Shown here piece after piece: positions 11,460 to 22,431 of a DNA stretch of 64,000 nt (position 1 is the stretch's first letter; every line of letters begins with the position of its first letter). Origin of the DNA: Guadua angustifolia. Taxonomy: Eukaryota; Streptophyta; Magnoliopsida; Poales; Poaceae. The stretch spans positions 78,782,437 through 78,846,436 of the forward strand of contig CM070500.1 of assembly GCA_036346375.1 (NCBI GenBank), in the 5' to 3' direction. Made by a program: the position numbers and the translations under genes. The notes under the pieces are model-generated. The model had not been told where the DNA came from and ran no database searches. It saw nothing but the letters and a program-made list of their open reading frames with translations.

Positions 11460-14400
11460 CTACTGCGGACGCACGGCCCTGAGTACAGGCGGGTGCGCGT
11501 ACGGGCCTTGGAGCCAACCGGCGGCGATGCGCTCGTAGGCCGGCTCCGTCAGGTGGATGCCGTCCCAGTTCAGGTAGGTGGCGGGGTCTCGGCACGCGCT
11601 CACGCCGGGGAAGCCGCACGCCGCCGTGACGTTGTAGTTGTACGGCCCGCCCGCGCCGCAGCACGCACGAAGCGTCGTCGAGCTGCTGAACCCTGCAATA
11701 TATGGTAATTTCGCCCATACGCAAAGTCAGCATCCGTTGGGAGTTTGGGACTCCTATCCCGGAGGGAGGAGTAACAAGAGAACAGTGAGAGCGTAAGATG
11801 GGGCACGTTTTTTCGAAGCCTAAAGGGAGCAAACATGGCCAGCCATGAAGAAGCGAACTCTTTGCGGCATGTAAAATGGTATATGTTAGTTATCTATAAG
11901 AGTATGTTACATAGAATTTTAGATGATGTAAAGAAGAGAGAAAGATGATATCTATTATTAAATATATAATCTTATAGACAGCTTTATAATATGTATACAA
12001 TTATACAGGTAGTATTAATTGTATGAGAGATCATTATGCAGATATGTAATACATGGATAGTCTATTGCATATGTTGTCTTTAGTACTGTATGTATAGATG
12101 ATATGGAGATGTATCATAGACAGCCATCGTCTACACCTCTATACATGTCCTATGGGTATGTTTGGGGAAGTTGTAGCTTTTCTGAAAAACTGTTTTTTTG
12201 TTTGTTTTTTAGCTAAAAAGTAGCTGTAACTTTTTATAAGAGGTCATTTGATAAACAGCTAATTACCTTAGCAATAAGCCGCAAAAGCAGATCTCGCACA
12301 ACTTTCAACTTTTGCTAGTTATATATGGTTTCTAATTTATAGTAAAAATCACTTCAACTAAGCTGTTTAGGAATTTTCTGACCTTTTAAAACTGAAACCG
12401 ACTACAACCCCCAAATAGGGTCTGACATAGATGCTTACAATCTTGCTAGACACGCTTGTACATTTGGGGTTGGCTGTTACTTGAAAATCGAGTCCAGAAC
12501 ATATTGGTTTGCTTGCACGGTCAATGACACTGATAATACTACTATTCTAAGAGCACGTGGTCAAAATTAAAATGCATTTCACAAGTACAATTTATACTAG
12601 CACTCTTGAATATGTCGTCTCCAGTTGCACCGACGATAAGGGCAGTCTCAACCCATGGTTTCCATAAGCAGTGTCTAGAGGAGAGAGAGAGCAATAAACC
12701 AATGCATGCACCACAAACACAGTTTGGTAAGCGCGCAAAAACATATCTAACCCCGATTTTGCTCGTTTCTTATGTCTTGGTACCCGCGCCGACCCAGTTT
12801 CTTGATGAGACACGGTTTCTTTGTTTTTCTTTCTCTCTCTTCCTTAATTCCTATGCCACATCAGATTTTTGCCTAGTTGGCAGCGTAATTAATTTTATGG
12901 ACACCAGCTGAGATAGAGAGTTGGGACTGCCCTAACTAGCCCATTCGCAACTGTCATGATACGTTGAAGAATGGGCCAATTGATTCGTTCGGTCTTTAAT
13001 TTGACTTTTGGGGATCTGCATCTAATATATTTTCTCCGTCCAAACTTCTATGGTTTTTTTAAATAATTTTGTTTATAAATATATGATATGTTTCATGTTC
13101 TAATACAAAAATTAGTGTGATATTTGCTCTTCTTTTATACTCCAAACAAATATTCAAATTTACTTGATACTTTCACCATGCATGTATTAAATATAGTGTT
13201 TAGAAATAATAATTAAATATAATTTAGTCATTTTTAATATCTTATTAGTCTATATCATAAGAGAAAGTAAACCCTCCAGTAGAGTAGGTGAGGATAACAT
13301 ACAAAACCTCGAAGCAGCCCTACTATTAACGCCAACCAAACAAGCAACTCTATTCATAGATAGAGTAGGTGAGGATTCTTCAAAAAGAAAAAAAAAATGG
13401 TGAGGATCCCAGAATACTGGATTCGTCTAGTCTCACCATTCCAATTCTCGGATGGAGAGAGATCATAGAAGCACATACAGAAACAAAGAAACACCTACCG
13501 AATCTGGTTGGTTTCTTCAGGAATGTGGTGACCGGCTTGTAGTAGTCGGCGTAGATGATCGTAGCCGCGGGGTACTTCCACCGGAGCCGCGACACCGCCT
13601 CGAACAGCGCCGAGTTGTGGTAATGCGCCAGCGCGTTGAAGCTCCTCAGGCAGCCGGTTCCAGCGTCGTAGTCCCTTTTATTAGGGCTCCCGTACAGCGT
13701 CAGAACGATCGGTATGCATCCGGTTGGTAATTGTCCCGGCACCACCACGTACTTGGCTCCCTCCTGAATTACTGCCTGCATATCAAGCCATGGGAGTCGA
13801 TCGATGAACATCAAAGACGTACTGGGGATGAGAAAAACGCGGATAGATCAGCAATATGTGCGTGTCGTTGCAGTAGCTGTGCTACCTCGATGCCTGCAGA
13901 GATGGCTTCGACGACTTTTGGCACGTATGACATGACTTGCTTGACTGTTTTCCCGGCGGCCAAGATGAAGATGTAGTCGTTTCCTCCGAATTCTCCCATG
14001 AAGAAGAGCGATCTCTTGAAGTACTCTCTGCACCGCACCCTGCAGAAATTAACACCGACAAGTTATGAAGACTGATCGGGGTCTTTAAATGGTCGACTAA
14101 ACCAAGACATTACAATTCGCATGACGTACGTACGGTACCTTCTGGTGTCGAGCACAAGGTAGGCTTGAGCTTCTGGAACCACTCGAGCTGCACGCTCAAG
14201 GAGCTGTTGAACGGGGGGACGCTGGTGATGTTGCTCTTGAGGAAGAAGGCTAGATCGAGCGCCGTGGCGCCCACGACGGCGAAGTTCGCTCCATGGGTGA
14301 AGTTCTGCCCTTGGCCGAGAAACGGCGGAACGAAAGGGACCCGAAACTCTTCGGCTGCAAACTTGAATAATCAATCTTGGCATTGAAAACACCACCAGCT

Positions 14401-14728
14401 TCTCTGCAACAGAAACCGAAAGGTAGCTGAAGACAAGAATGAAAGCACATGTACCGATGAAGTCGATGATGATGCGGCCGTTGGAGGCTCGGCCGGTGGG
14501 GTGGCCGAAGAAGGTCTCGCCGTAGGGGAGGTTGTTGAAAGGAATGACCGGTAGCAACGGCGCGGCCAACTTGACGAAGTTGCCCGTGTCGGAGTACGAG
14601 TTGCCGAAGCTAAAGATGGAGTGGATCGAGGAACGGCCGGGGCTCGCCTGAGCGCAATGTAGTAGTACGCAGGCAAGGAGGAGGAGGAGGAGGAGGAAGT
14701 CCACTGAGTTTGAGGGCGAGCGCTCCAT
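11460..14728 (-). CDS. GDSL esterase/lipase (SGNH hydrolase), five exons
   Basis: Exons on the minus strand: 14728-14455, 14354-14139, 14025-13886, 13775-13499 and 11692-11460, giving 379 aa. A signal peptide is clear (poly-Leu core, residues 11-23), so the product is secreted. Block I is FSFGNSYSDTGN with nucleophile Ser44; note GNS in place of GDS. Block II is ANFAVVGAT, block III GEFGGNDY, and block V DGIHLTEPAY (Asp346, His349). The ending YAHPP is shared with the plus-strand paralogue near 59 kb. The family hydrolyses esters of lipids or cell-wall polymers; the substrate is unknown. The exon 3 start is uncertain: the expected acceptor is not AG, and 14025 is the in-frame AG, 9 nt further on. 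Using the AG at 14040 would shift the frame. Intron 4 (1.8 kb) holds two miniature transposons. Confidence 0.85.
12154..12420. mobile_element. Miniature TIR element in GDSL intron 4
   Basis: The left end reads GGGTATGTTTGGGGAAGTTG and the right end is roughly its inverse (CTACAACCCCCAAATAGGG). This fits a MITE of Tourist or hAT type. The target duplication is not clear, so the superfamily is left open. It lies inside the last intron of the minus-strand GDSL gene. Confidence 0.55.
12640..12932. mobile_element. Tourist-like MITE (PIF/Harbinger type)
   Basis: Termini GGGCAGTCTCAACCCAT and ATAGAGAGTTGGGACTGCCC form an imperfect inverted repeat. TAA flanks both sides (12,637-12,639 and 12,933-12,935), the target choice of PIF/Harbinger elements. 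293 bp, no coding capacity. Sits in intron 4 of the GDSL gene. Confidence 0.75.
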
Positions 14729-14790
14729 GGTTTGGGTACACCGAGTGAAATGACCTAGAAGGATTGTTATGCCTATGCGGCCTGATCGAG

Positions 14791-14798
14791 TTTATATA
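14791..14798 (-). promoter_or_regulatory. TATA box of the minus-strand GDSL gene
   Basis: TATATAAA on the minus strand, about 63 bp before the ATG at 14,728, in the right orientation for this gene. A hAT-type element begins only 46 bp further upstream, so most of the promoter is transposon DNA. Confidence 0.65.
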
Positions 14799-14843
14799 AG
14801 CGCACCTAGTACATCGACCGCAGTGATTTACAGCGGCTGTGAC

Positions 14844-15771
14844 CAGGGTTAATAAAACCACAGTAAATCTCTCGGTTTTCGTGGTTTTCGAACGTATCGC
14901 TCTAGTTCGAAAAAATTGAAAAATTTATCCAAAAATTTCCTAAAATTAGTATAAATTGTTTTATGACCTCTGGTGTGAATATTTTAAAAAACGAAGTTTA
15001 GAGATGTTTTTGAGTAATTAATTCAAACTGTAGAAATTAGAAAATTAAAAAAAAATTACAGACGATTTTAGTTAAAAAAGAAATCGTCTGTGAGTGATGA
15101 GTCATCACAGACGGTTTTTGGTTAAAACCGTCTAAGATGTAAAACATCACAGACAGTTTTTGGTTAAAACCGTCTGTGATATACATTTTTAAAAATTTTC
15201 AATTTTTTTGTTTTGCCGGGATTTAAAATCTCTTCCCTGACCAAAATCTGAAATCTTGGCCCATATTTCTGAAATTTCGGTGGGATTTTGAACCTTGCTT
15301 GTGTAATTGTAGTATTGCGATGAAAGATTATTTATTGACATATTATTACTAAATATCTAATTTACAACTTTGAATAATCAAATTGTCTAAACTATAGCAA
15401 AGGTTATGTCGAATTTTTTTCATATTTAGGAGAGATCATACTGGATTTTTTTTCATGTTTTCACATACCTTCTTTATATATTTATTACATTTTTACTAAA
15501 TTTTAGCCTCCCTGTATTTTTACAAATTTTACAACATTTTTTTGTAATTTTTTTTCCATTTTTTTTGGATTTTTTTCCATATTTTTCAATCTGGCTCGGT
15601 TTTTGCGGTTTTCCCCTAAAAACCGCGGTTTTCACGCGTGGGTTTGACCAAATTTCAAACTGGTTTGAATTTTAAACCGTTTGTTTTTTCATGGTTTTCG
15701 AGCGATTTTTCACGAAAACCGCTACCGCCGGGATTACGGTTTTTACCTCCGAAACTAAATTGTGAAACCTG
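14844..15771. mobile_element. hAT-type non-autonomous element upstream of the GDSL gene
   Basis: Ends CAGGGTT and AAACCTG form short hAT-like termini. Flanks are GCTGTGAC and GCTATGAC, an 8-bp target duplication with one mismatch. The outer parts are rich in GGTTTTCG/CGAAAACC inverted matches. 928 bp, no transposase. It abuts the GDSL promoter, so it may affect that gene. Confidence 0.75.
15057..15181. repeat. Inverted repeats of CACTA subterminal type
   Basis: Alternating CACAGACGGTTTTTGG and AAAACCGTCTGTGAT blocks can pair with each other. Such GACGGTTTT/AAAACCGTC arrays are typical of CACTA subterminal regions, yet this array lies inside a hAT-type element. It could be a nested CACTA fragment. 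Confidence 0.6.
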
Positions 15772-15779
15772 GCTATGAC

Positions 15780-16342
15780 TAATTTTACTTGCATTTCTTC
15801 AACGAGACAAAGCTGTCTCTTTCATAACGTACGTAACGCTGATACTACTATACTGGCTTGACAGGCACCACAACAGTTTAATTATTCATGTTGTTTGCGT
15901 CAACTCAAGTGGCCACTTATAAAAAATAAGGATTGACAATATACAGTAGTTTCGCGATCAATTCACTCAGTCTCCATCCTCAATCTGACTATGAATTTAT
16001 AAAGGAAAAGGAGAAAAGAAAAAAATAATTGTGCCATGAAAATTTCTTGGGGAGCTGCCGTCCAAAGCAAAAGAAAAAAAAGAACGAAGTCGAGAAGAAC
16101 AAGAACAAAGAAAGGTAAAGAAGAAGAAACATCAAATAACAAACCACGATGAATGGTCTTCTCACGCAGGGACAGGTTCTCTAGGCTGCTCACTTGCAAT
16201 CAGTTAGAGAGAATATTCGCTTTGACTATGATTGTTTTGGTTTATGACCTAGATGTGTATAATTCTCAAATACTTTTGGCGCATATCCTACAAGTTCCTA
16301 AATCCTATATTACTTTTCAATATATGTCGGCATTAAGAGTAA
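15780..16342. other. Spacer before the CACTA left end
   Basis: Short intergenic stretch with a purine-rich section (16,000-16,130). I see nothing coding in it. Confidence 0.5.
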
Positions 16343-16525
16343 CACTATCTTAAAAATAGTCATATTTGGTGGTACATAACTGCCATCAGTAGCGGTTTTT
16401 AAACTGCCACAGATTTAGTACTACTGATAATCAAGGATTATCAGTGACAGTTCTCAAACCGCCACAGATAATATTATTTGTAGCGGTTCTAGCCAAAAAC
16501 CGACAATGATAATTCCAGACAACAA
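16343..16525. repeat. CACTA left terminus and subterminal repeats
   Basis: Starts CACTA, then several copies of a CAGTAGCGGTTTTTAAACTGCCACAG-type dyad in both orientations up to about 16,520. These are the presumed binding sites for the element's own DNA-binding protein. Confidence 0.7.
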
Positions 16526-16735
16526 AATAAAAAACCAGCATTTCGAGCTAGTTTCAAGCAGTGCTAGCCATGCCCTCTGAAACAGCATACACAAGGAGTA
16601 GATATATCATACACATTGTAACAGATGTATACACAAAGTAGCATAAGATTTGCCAGAATGAAACATCAATTTACACTTTGTAATGAAACAAAATTTAAAT
16701 AATAAAAGCCTAAATTAGTTTTCTAAACTACAAGA

Positions 16736-17640
16736 TTACGAGTCTTCGATATTGGTTGGAGACACATGATGTGTAATATGAGTATGGATGACTGGGTCGT
16801 TGTTGTCTTTATCATAAAACTTGCCTTTTTTGTTGATGACTTCCTTTATGATGAAGTAGGCGAGTTGTCCCTGAATGGTTTGGATTTTAATAGGAATCAG
16901 TCCTCCCGTAGGCAACTTGAGGCGCTATAAGTAGGAAAAATAAATCTCAGAGTATATAGAAATTGAGTGGTGTGAATCAATGTGTGATGTCAGCATGACA
17001 AACCTCTACGTCATTGTCTGTTATTGTAGAACCTAAGATTTTGCGCATGTATTGACACATGAAGTACCCACATAAATTTGTGCCTCGCGGTTGCTTGTGA
17101 CATTGCAAAAATTGAAAAAACTAAAATGTCATGGAAGGAGTTATTTACTATGAAATGCGATATAAGAATATTGCTTGCGTGCGTACCGAAAATTTAGCAC
17201 GGATTGAAAGGGATTTGTGATATGGGCGATATCTCGAGCTCTTTTTACAATATCTTTTGAACGCCTCATTTATTAGACTTATTAGCTCTTCGTAGTCTTT
17301 TTTATCTTTATCCAGCGGGTCCATGATCAACATCTTGCTCTTTTCTGGAGTAATTACTATGAGAATATAGTGAAATCTACATACACATGTCTGATACCAT
17401 AATCATTAATCCTAAAATCATAGTAAAGAACGAAATCAACAAGTAATTTAACCAGCTAGTGAGAAACTTACTTAAAATTGTATGGTAAAAGTATAAACTC
17501 TTGTCTTGTAGTTTGATCAAAGTGTTATATACGTATTCCTCGACCTCCTTTGGTACTCTTGTGATTTCAGCTTGGCAAACCGTTCCTGGGTCAAGGAATC
17601 CCACTAGCCACTTGGTTCTTCTTAGTTCAATCATCTCGTA
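16736..17640 (-). pseudogene. CACTA second gene: Ulp1-like cysteine protease domain (C-terminal part)
   Basis: Read right to left: WLVGFLDPGTVCQAEI (17,560-17,600), then HYILIVIT...LIMDPLD (about 17,300-17,370), then CHKQPRGTNLCGYFM (about 17,060-17,105), and a short tail ending at the stop at 16,736. These supply the His, Asp, Gln (KQP) and Cys (LCGYF) of a C48/Ulp1-type protease, so the catalytic set is intact. The pieces are separated by short stretches that look like introns. Many grass CACTA elements carry such a domain; its job in transposition is unproven. The gene cannot be expressed whole here because the Copia element interrupts it upstream. Confidence 0.7.
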
Positions 17641-18276
17641 TCTAGATAAGGAAAAAGTTAGACATGATATTTATTAGTATTACATGAATGTAGACCATGA
17701 TTTATATATTAGACACTTACAGTGACCAGCATCTCAAAAAAGATATGTCGAGAGCGTCGTGATAGTACAAGTTCTGCAAGTTATCGAATTCTATCAGTAA
17801 GTAACCGCCCCCTCATGGTGAAAATGTTTCTCTCGGAAAATGGCAGTGATCACCTTCGGGAGTATCGCTTGGTTGGATCGCTCCATGTACTAGATATGTA
17901 ATCGTTACATCATGAGTGTTAGGCTATTTAACTTTGAAGGGGTAACTAACGACTTTCCCAGCTCGGATTTCAATCTTTGTTGGTTATCTTGTCTTCAGAT
18001 TTCGCCTTGTCCTTACTTTTTTCTCGCATAACATCATACTTTGTTTTGGCTTCGCCTGATCTAGCTAATACAGCTTGTCTAATATGCCATTTCTTCGGAT
18101 TAGGGGTTAAGTTTGTCCTTTGAAGTACTCACACTAGCCAAGTTTATGTGGTCCTCACTGGATTTCTTTGTTGCATCATTTTGCTTCATCATCAATTCAC
18201 GCTCAGGTGTTGGTGACGGATGGGCGACTTCTACTGCAGGAGAGGCTGGTAGTAAATGGTCTAAGATGATGTCACG

Positions 18277-18576
18277 CTAGCGCCATTGGATGAATGAGTA
18301 GATGGTACTTCCTAGAGTTGTAACCTCATCGTTGGAGGGCATTTCCAGCCCAATGTCGACAAACTGTGGAAGTACCGTGTCCACCTGAACCTTTGCATAA
18401 CCTGGCGCTATTGGGGTGTTGTGCAAAACACCCCCTTCTTGAAATGGATAAGCTATTTCTGTACCAGCCTGTAGGAATATGTTCATGACGGGCACGTTGA
18501 GCTGGCAGGGTGTGGGGTTTTGTATATCGTCCACAGGATAATGGGTGTTATCCGGTTCTGTCAATGGTGTGGACAT
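18277..18576 (-). pseudogene. CACTA second gene: DUF8039-like middle part
   Basis: The minus-strand frame holds TPCQLNVPVM, LHNTPIAPGYAKVQVDTVLP and IYSFIQWR. This pattern (TPC-L, HN-PIP--YA-V, and FI-W at the end) is what I know from the middle domain of CACTA-encoded proteins in rice and other grasses. It lies between the Transposase_24-like part and the Ulp1-like part, as expected. Confidence 0.6.
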
Positions 18577-18792
18577 GCAACTGCTGCGACGATTCGTAGG
18601 GCTAGAGAGAATGTTGTGGACTTGTGACTAGCTCATGGCTTGTTGTACTTATCGTTGAACTTGTTCTTCTATGGTGCCTTGTATTTCTCGAATAACCCTT
18701 TCCTTCATTTTTTCCAATTCTTGTTCGGCACGCTCTTCTTTGGCTCTTTTCCGACTCCTATAAGAGTCTCCATACTCTAGAAATCCCATCTT

Positions 18793-18996
18793 CTAGGGAA
18801 CCTTAACCCCAACGCCTCGTATTCGACTGGGATGCTCTTTGTTTCCCAGGGCCGCTGTTAGTTCGTCTTTTTCCCTATCTTGGTGGAAAGTTCCTTGGCT
18901 AGACTCAACGTACAACTCCGGAATTCTTTGCAACATTGCTTCATCATCGCTGCTTTTGAATGATAAGTCCCCACCAGGTGGGATAGATGCCCTCGC
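18793..18996 (-). pseudogene. CACTA second gene: segment next to the Copia insertion
   Basis: Contains ELTAALGNKEHPSRIRGVG, a conserved block in CACTA second-gene proteins located after the Transposase_24 region. It runs straight into the Copia 5' LTR at 18,997, showing that the Copia element landed in this coding region. Confidence 0.6.
18992..18996. repeat. Target-site duplication of the Copia element, left copy (CTCGC)
   Basis: CTCGC directly before the 5' LTR, matched exactly by CTCGC at 29,995-29,999 after the 3' LTR. Confidence 0.95.
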
Positions 18997-20434
18997 TGAA
19001 AGCATCTAGGCCCCCAAATTTCCGATTAGGTTTTGGTAATTGATAACAATAGAGTTTTAAAGTACTAATGTTCTTTTATTAAGTGTGTTTGAGTACAGGT
19101 TGGCTCAAAACAAATGGACAAGAGAACATGACCGCAAAAATAGAGGATCAATGCAACAAGGATAAATGACTCAGGTATAAAGTATAAGGACCTTTTCATA
19201 GTCTTTACCGATCTCGGTGATTGAAGAGAAAAGATCGGATTATTAAAATAGGCGCCGTACTATTCTATTAAGAGGGGTCATTGTCGCAAGTTTGATTTCG
19301 AGAAAAGGTGTCAAGGCTCAAATCACATTATACTGGACATCTCTAGGATTGGTTGTTGAAAAACAAAATCAAAAGAGATTAAAAATGACATTCTTGTCTC
19401 ACAGGGGTGGTATGATCGCTGGTACTTGCGGTAGCACCGGGCCTGAGGTTATACCGCACCCCCCTTGCGGTGTGTTTTTTTTCCAGAAGGGGTGTTTTCT
19501 CGTACTCAACGTGTGGTATGACCGCAAGCCCTTGCGGTATGACTGGCGAGCGGTTATGCCGCACCCCCTTGCGGTAACACCGGCCAAGTGACCGTTGGTC
19601 ACTGACCAGGCATTAATTGCCCGCCAGTGACCGTTGGTCATAGAGGTGCGGTATGACCGGCCATGGGTGCGGTAACACCGCCCTCTCAGCACGATTTTGA
19701 GCCACTTTTAAGCAACAGTTACATTTGGTTGGTGAGGGTTATAAATACCCTTCCACCTGCCATCTACAGCACTTCTTGGACTTCACTTAATACACTTGAG
19801 CCCTTGTTAGTCCCCACACTCTTTGAGCTTGAAATTCACATTTTGAGAGAGTTAAGGGAAAATTGAGTGGTGCATTAAGTGATTGAGCCTTAGACACTCA
19901 AATTCGACTTCAAGCAAGTGTCAATACTTGTTACTCTTGGAGGTTGCCGCCTCCTAGACGGCTTGGAGGCGTGAAGTTTCGATGATCTTTACAAAGAAGC
20001 TTGTGTGAAGGCCCGAACGGTTGTGAAGGCAAGGAGCTCGCCTACCCGGAGTGGGGAAGAGCTACCACGAGTGATCGAGGAAGGCTCAAGCAAGTGGAGC
20101 CGGCTTGAAAAAGTTCAAGTCACCTCAACGTGGAGTAGGGGAGACCGGCAAGTCTCCGAGACCACGAGATAAAAATTCACGTGTTCATCATTTGTGGTTT
20201 GCATTGTTCTTACTCTTGTGCTATTTCTAGCAAATTGATCATTTTGATGATATATTTGTTTAGTTGTTAAAGTATTCGAGTAGAGGTAAATTGTTTGGTA
20301 ATCACTAGAGTTGCTAGATATTAAACATGCTAAAATTGTCATTCGTACCTAGAAATCATTAATCTTGATTTTAGTGATTGAAATTTTAAAAACCTCCTAT
20401 TCACCCCCCTCTAGTCGATATCCTTGATCCTACA
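18997..20434 (+). repeat. 5' LTR of the Copia element
   Basis: 1438 bp, TG...CA bounded. A TATA box (TATAAATA, 19,740-19,747) marks the U3 promoter. Just upstream (19,404-19,681) is a cluster of GCGGTATGACCG / GCGGTAACACCG motifs. Open frames in the LTR have no domain and are ignored. Confidence 0.95.
19428..19681. promoter_or_regulatory. Cluster of GCGGT-N3-ACCGC dyads in U3
   Basis: Several near copies of a 13-bp dyad, e.g. GCGGTAGCACCGG (19,428), GCGGTATGACCGG (19,648) and GCGGTAACACCGC (19,669-19,681), the last ending about 60 bp before the TATA box. Reverse-oriented forms are also present. Looks like an enhancer-type array, by position only. Confidence 0.6.
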
Positions 20435-20436
20435 AG

Positions 20437-20448
20437 TGGTATTAGAGT
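20437..20448 (+). other. Primer-binding site of the Copia element
   Basis: TGGTATTAGAGT, two bases after the 5' LTR; close to the standard TGGTATCAGAGC complementary to initiator Met-tRNA. Confidence 0.85.
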
Positions 20449-20488
20449 AAGGACTCTTTATTCGGGCTTTACCGCCTAAAGAGTAAGG

Positions 20489-22114
20489 ATGGCTAGTGAT
20501 GGGGTGTCAATAGGCAAGACGCCATTTTTCGATGGTACAAATTATGCTTATTGGAAAATTCGTATGACCATTTATCTTAAGGCCATGAGCCCAAGTATAT
20601 GGAGAATTGTGGATGAGGGTTTCGCTACGGGTACTAATCCACCACTAACAATGGAACAAGAAGAGCGGAACACTCATCTCAATGCTCAAACTATGAATGC
20701 ACTTTTTGGTGCTTTGAACGCGGATGAGTTCAATCGAGTGAGTAACCTCAAAACCGCTCATAAGATTTGGACAACCCTCTCGGAAATTCATGAGGGGACA
20801 TCCTCGGTCAAAGAAGCCAAATTGCATATGCTTCGGATCAAATATGAGAGTTTTATTATGTTACCTTATGAGAACATCAATGAAATATACTCACGGTTGA
20901 ATAACATAGTAAATGAGCTCAAAGGCCTTGGAGCATCACTAACCGATTTTGATATTATTCGAAAGATGCTTAGGACTCTTCCGGAGAAGTATGAAACCTT
21001 GGTGACATTGTTGCTCAACTCACCGGAATTACCAAGAATGACGCCAACCGGACTTCTCGGAAATCTTATCACAAATGAGTTTTACAAGAAGGACAAGGAA
21101 GAGTTGTTGGAACAAAGCTCATCGAAAAAGAAAAATATCGCTTTCAAGGCAAAGGTGGAATCAAGTGATGAGGCACTTGAAGATACCGGAGATGAAGACA
21201 CCGAAGAAGAAATGGCGCTTCTCGTAAGAAGGATGAAAAAGTTTATGAGGAGGCGCTCAAGCTCAAGTGGCTCACAAAGATTCAAGAAAGGACAACATTC
21301 TAGCAACAACCGGTATGCCAATATCCGGTGTTATGAATGTGATGAGAAGGGGCACATCGTCTCGCATTGTCCTAAGAAGAAGGAAGAAAAGAATAAATCG
21401 CTCAAGAAAAAGAAATTCTTTCAAGGGAAGAAGAAGCTCTTCAAAAAGCATCAAAGAGACAGACAAGGCGAGGCTCACATTGGAGAGTGGGACTCCGAGG
21501 AAGAATATACGGACTCCGACTCTTCCGAGGAAGAAACTCCTTCAAAGAAGAAGGGTCTCACCGGCATCGCCATCAAAGAAGCATCGTCATCATTCGCCAC
21601 TCCTTTATGTCTTATGGTTAGAGGAGAAATTAAGGTAAATTCTAATGACGATGATGAACCTTCATATGATGAGTTAATGGATATGCTTGATGGTTTAAAT
21701 GAATATCTTGGCAAAGAGAAATCAAAATTTAAGGTTTTGAGAAAAGAGTTTCTCTCTCTCAAAAACTCTTATGAGGAGCTAAAGGAAGCTCATGAGGTTC
21801 TCCTTGCCAAGGATCACACAAAATCCTCAAAAGATATTGGTATTGAATGCAATATTATTGATGATGTGCCTAAACTAGAAATTGACTCATGTTGCTTGGC
21901 AAAATCAAGTATAGCTATCTCATGTGATGATTTAGTTGATATATCTTGCTCTAGTGTTAACTCATGTCATGAAAACTTGATTGTTGAAAATAACGAACTT
22001 AAAGAACAAGTGAATAAACTCAACAAAAGTCTAGATAGATGCTTTAAGGGTAAGGATACTTTAAATAAAATTTTGAGTAGTCAAAGATATTCTTACAATA
22101 AAGAAGGATTATAA
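20489..22114 (+). CDS. gag: Copia gag protein
   Basis: 541 aa from ATG to TAA. The N-terminus (FFDGTNYAYWKIRMTIYL) and following helices match the Copia gag/UBN2 family that builds the virus-like particle. A basic region precedes a zinc knuckle CYECDEKGHIVSHC near residue 280, which binds RNA. The C-terminal part is acidic then Lys-rich. The frame continues after the TAA for about 100 more codons (to 22,420), including a second knuckle CYKCHDVGHLAVDC, so the stop lies inside the ancestral gag. This is either a mutation or a programmed stop as proposed for SIRE elements. Confidence 0.9.
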   Translation: MASDGVSIGKTPFFDGTNYAYWKIRMTIYLKAMSPSIWRIVDEGFATGTNPPLTMEQEERNTHLNAQTMNALFGALNADEFNRVSNLKTAHKIWTTLSEIHEGTSSVKEAKLHMLRIKYESFIMLPYENINEIYSRLNNIVNELKGLGASLTDFDIIRKMLRTLPEKYETLVTLLLNSPELPRMTPTGLLGNLITNEFYKKDKEELLEQSSSKKKNIAFKAKVESSDEALEDTGDEDTEEEMALLVRRMKKFMRRRSSSSGSQRFKKGQHSSNNRYANIRCYECDEKGHIVSHCPKKKEEKNKSLKKKKFFQGKKKLFKKHQRDRQGEAHIGEWDSEEEYTDSDSSEEETPSKKKGLTGIAIKEASSSFATPLCLMVRGEIKVNSNDDDEPSYDELMDMLDGLNEYLGKEKSKFKVLRKEFLSLKNSYEELKEAHEVLLAKDHTKSSKDIGIECNIIDDVPKLEIDSCCLAKSSIAISCDDLVDISCSSVNSCHENLIVENNELKEQVNKLNKSLDRCFKGKDTLNKILSSQRYSYNKEGL

Positions 22115-22420
22115 TATGTCCCTAAAAAGAATAAGAAATTAAGTAACAAGACTCCTCGCCTTGTGAAATCAAATGGTAAATTTTGTTATAAATGTCATGA
22201 TGTAGGACATTTAGCTGTTGATTGTTCATTGAGTAAAGCATCCAAAGTTAATATTCATGATTCTTGCTATGTACTTAAAAGAGATAAGAATGGTAAAGTT
22301 TTTACTCGATTTGTTGGGACCCCAATAATTGGCCAAAGAAAGAAAGCCGTTTGGGTTCCTAAAATCTTGGTTACTAACCTCCAAGGACCCAAACAAATTT
22401 GGGTACCTAAAAATGTTTGA
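22115..22420 (+). pseudogene. Distal gag segment after the in-frame stop
   Basis: Same frame as gag, carrying the second CCHC knuckle and ending with IWVPKNV before TGA. No start of its own is needed; it is the normal gag tail separated by the stop at 22,112-22,114. The protease frame follows in the +1 register. Confidence 0.75.
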
Positions 22421-22431
22421 TTTAATTTTGT

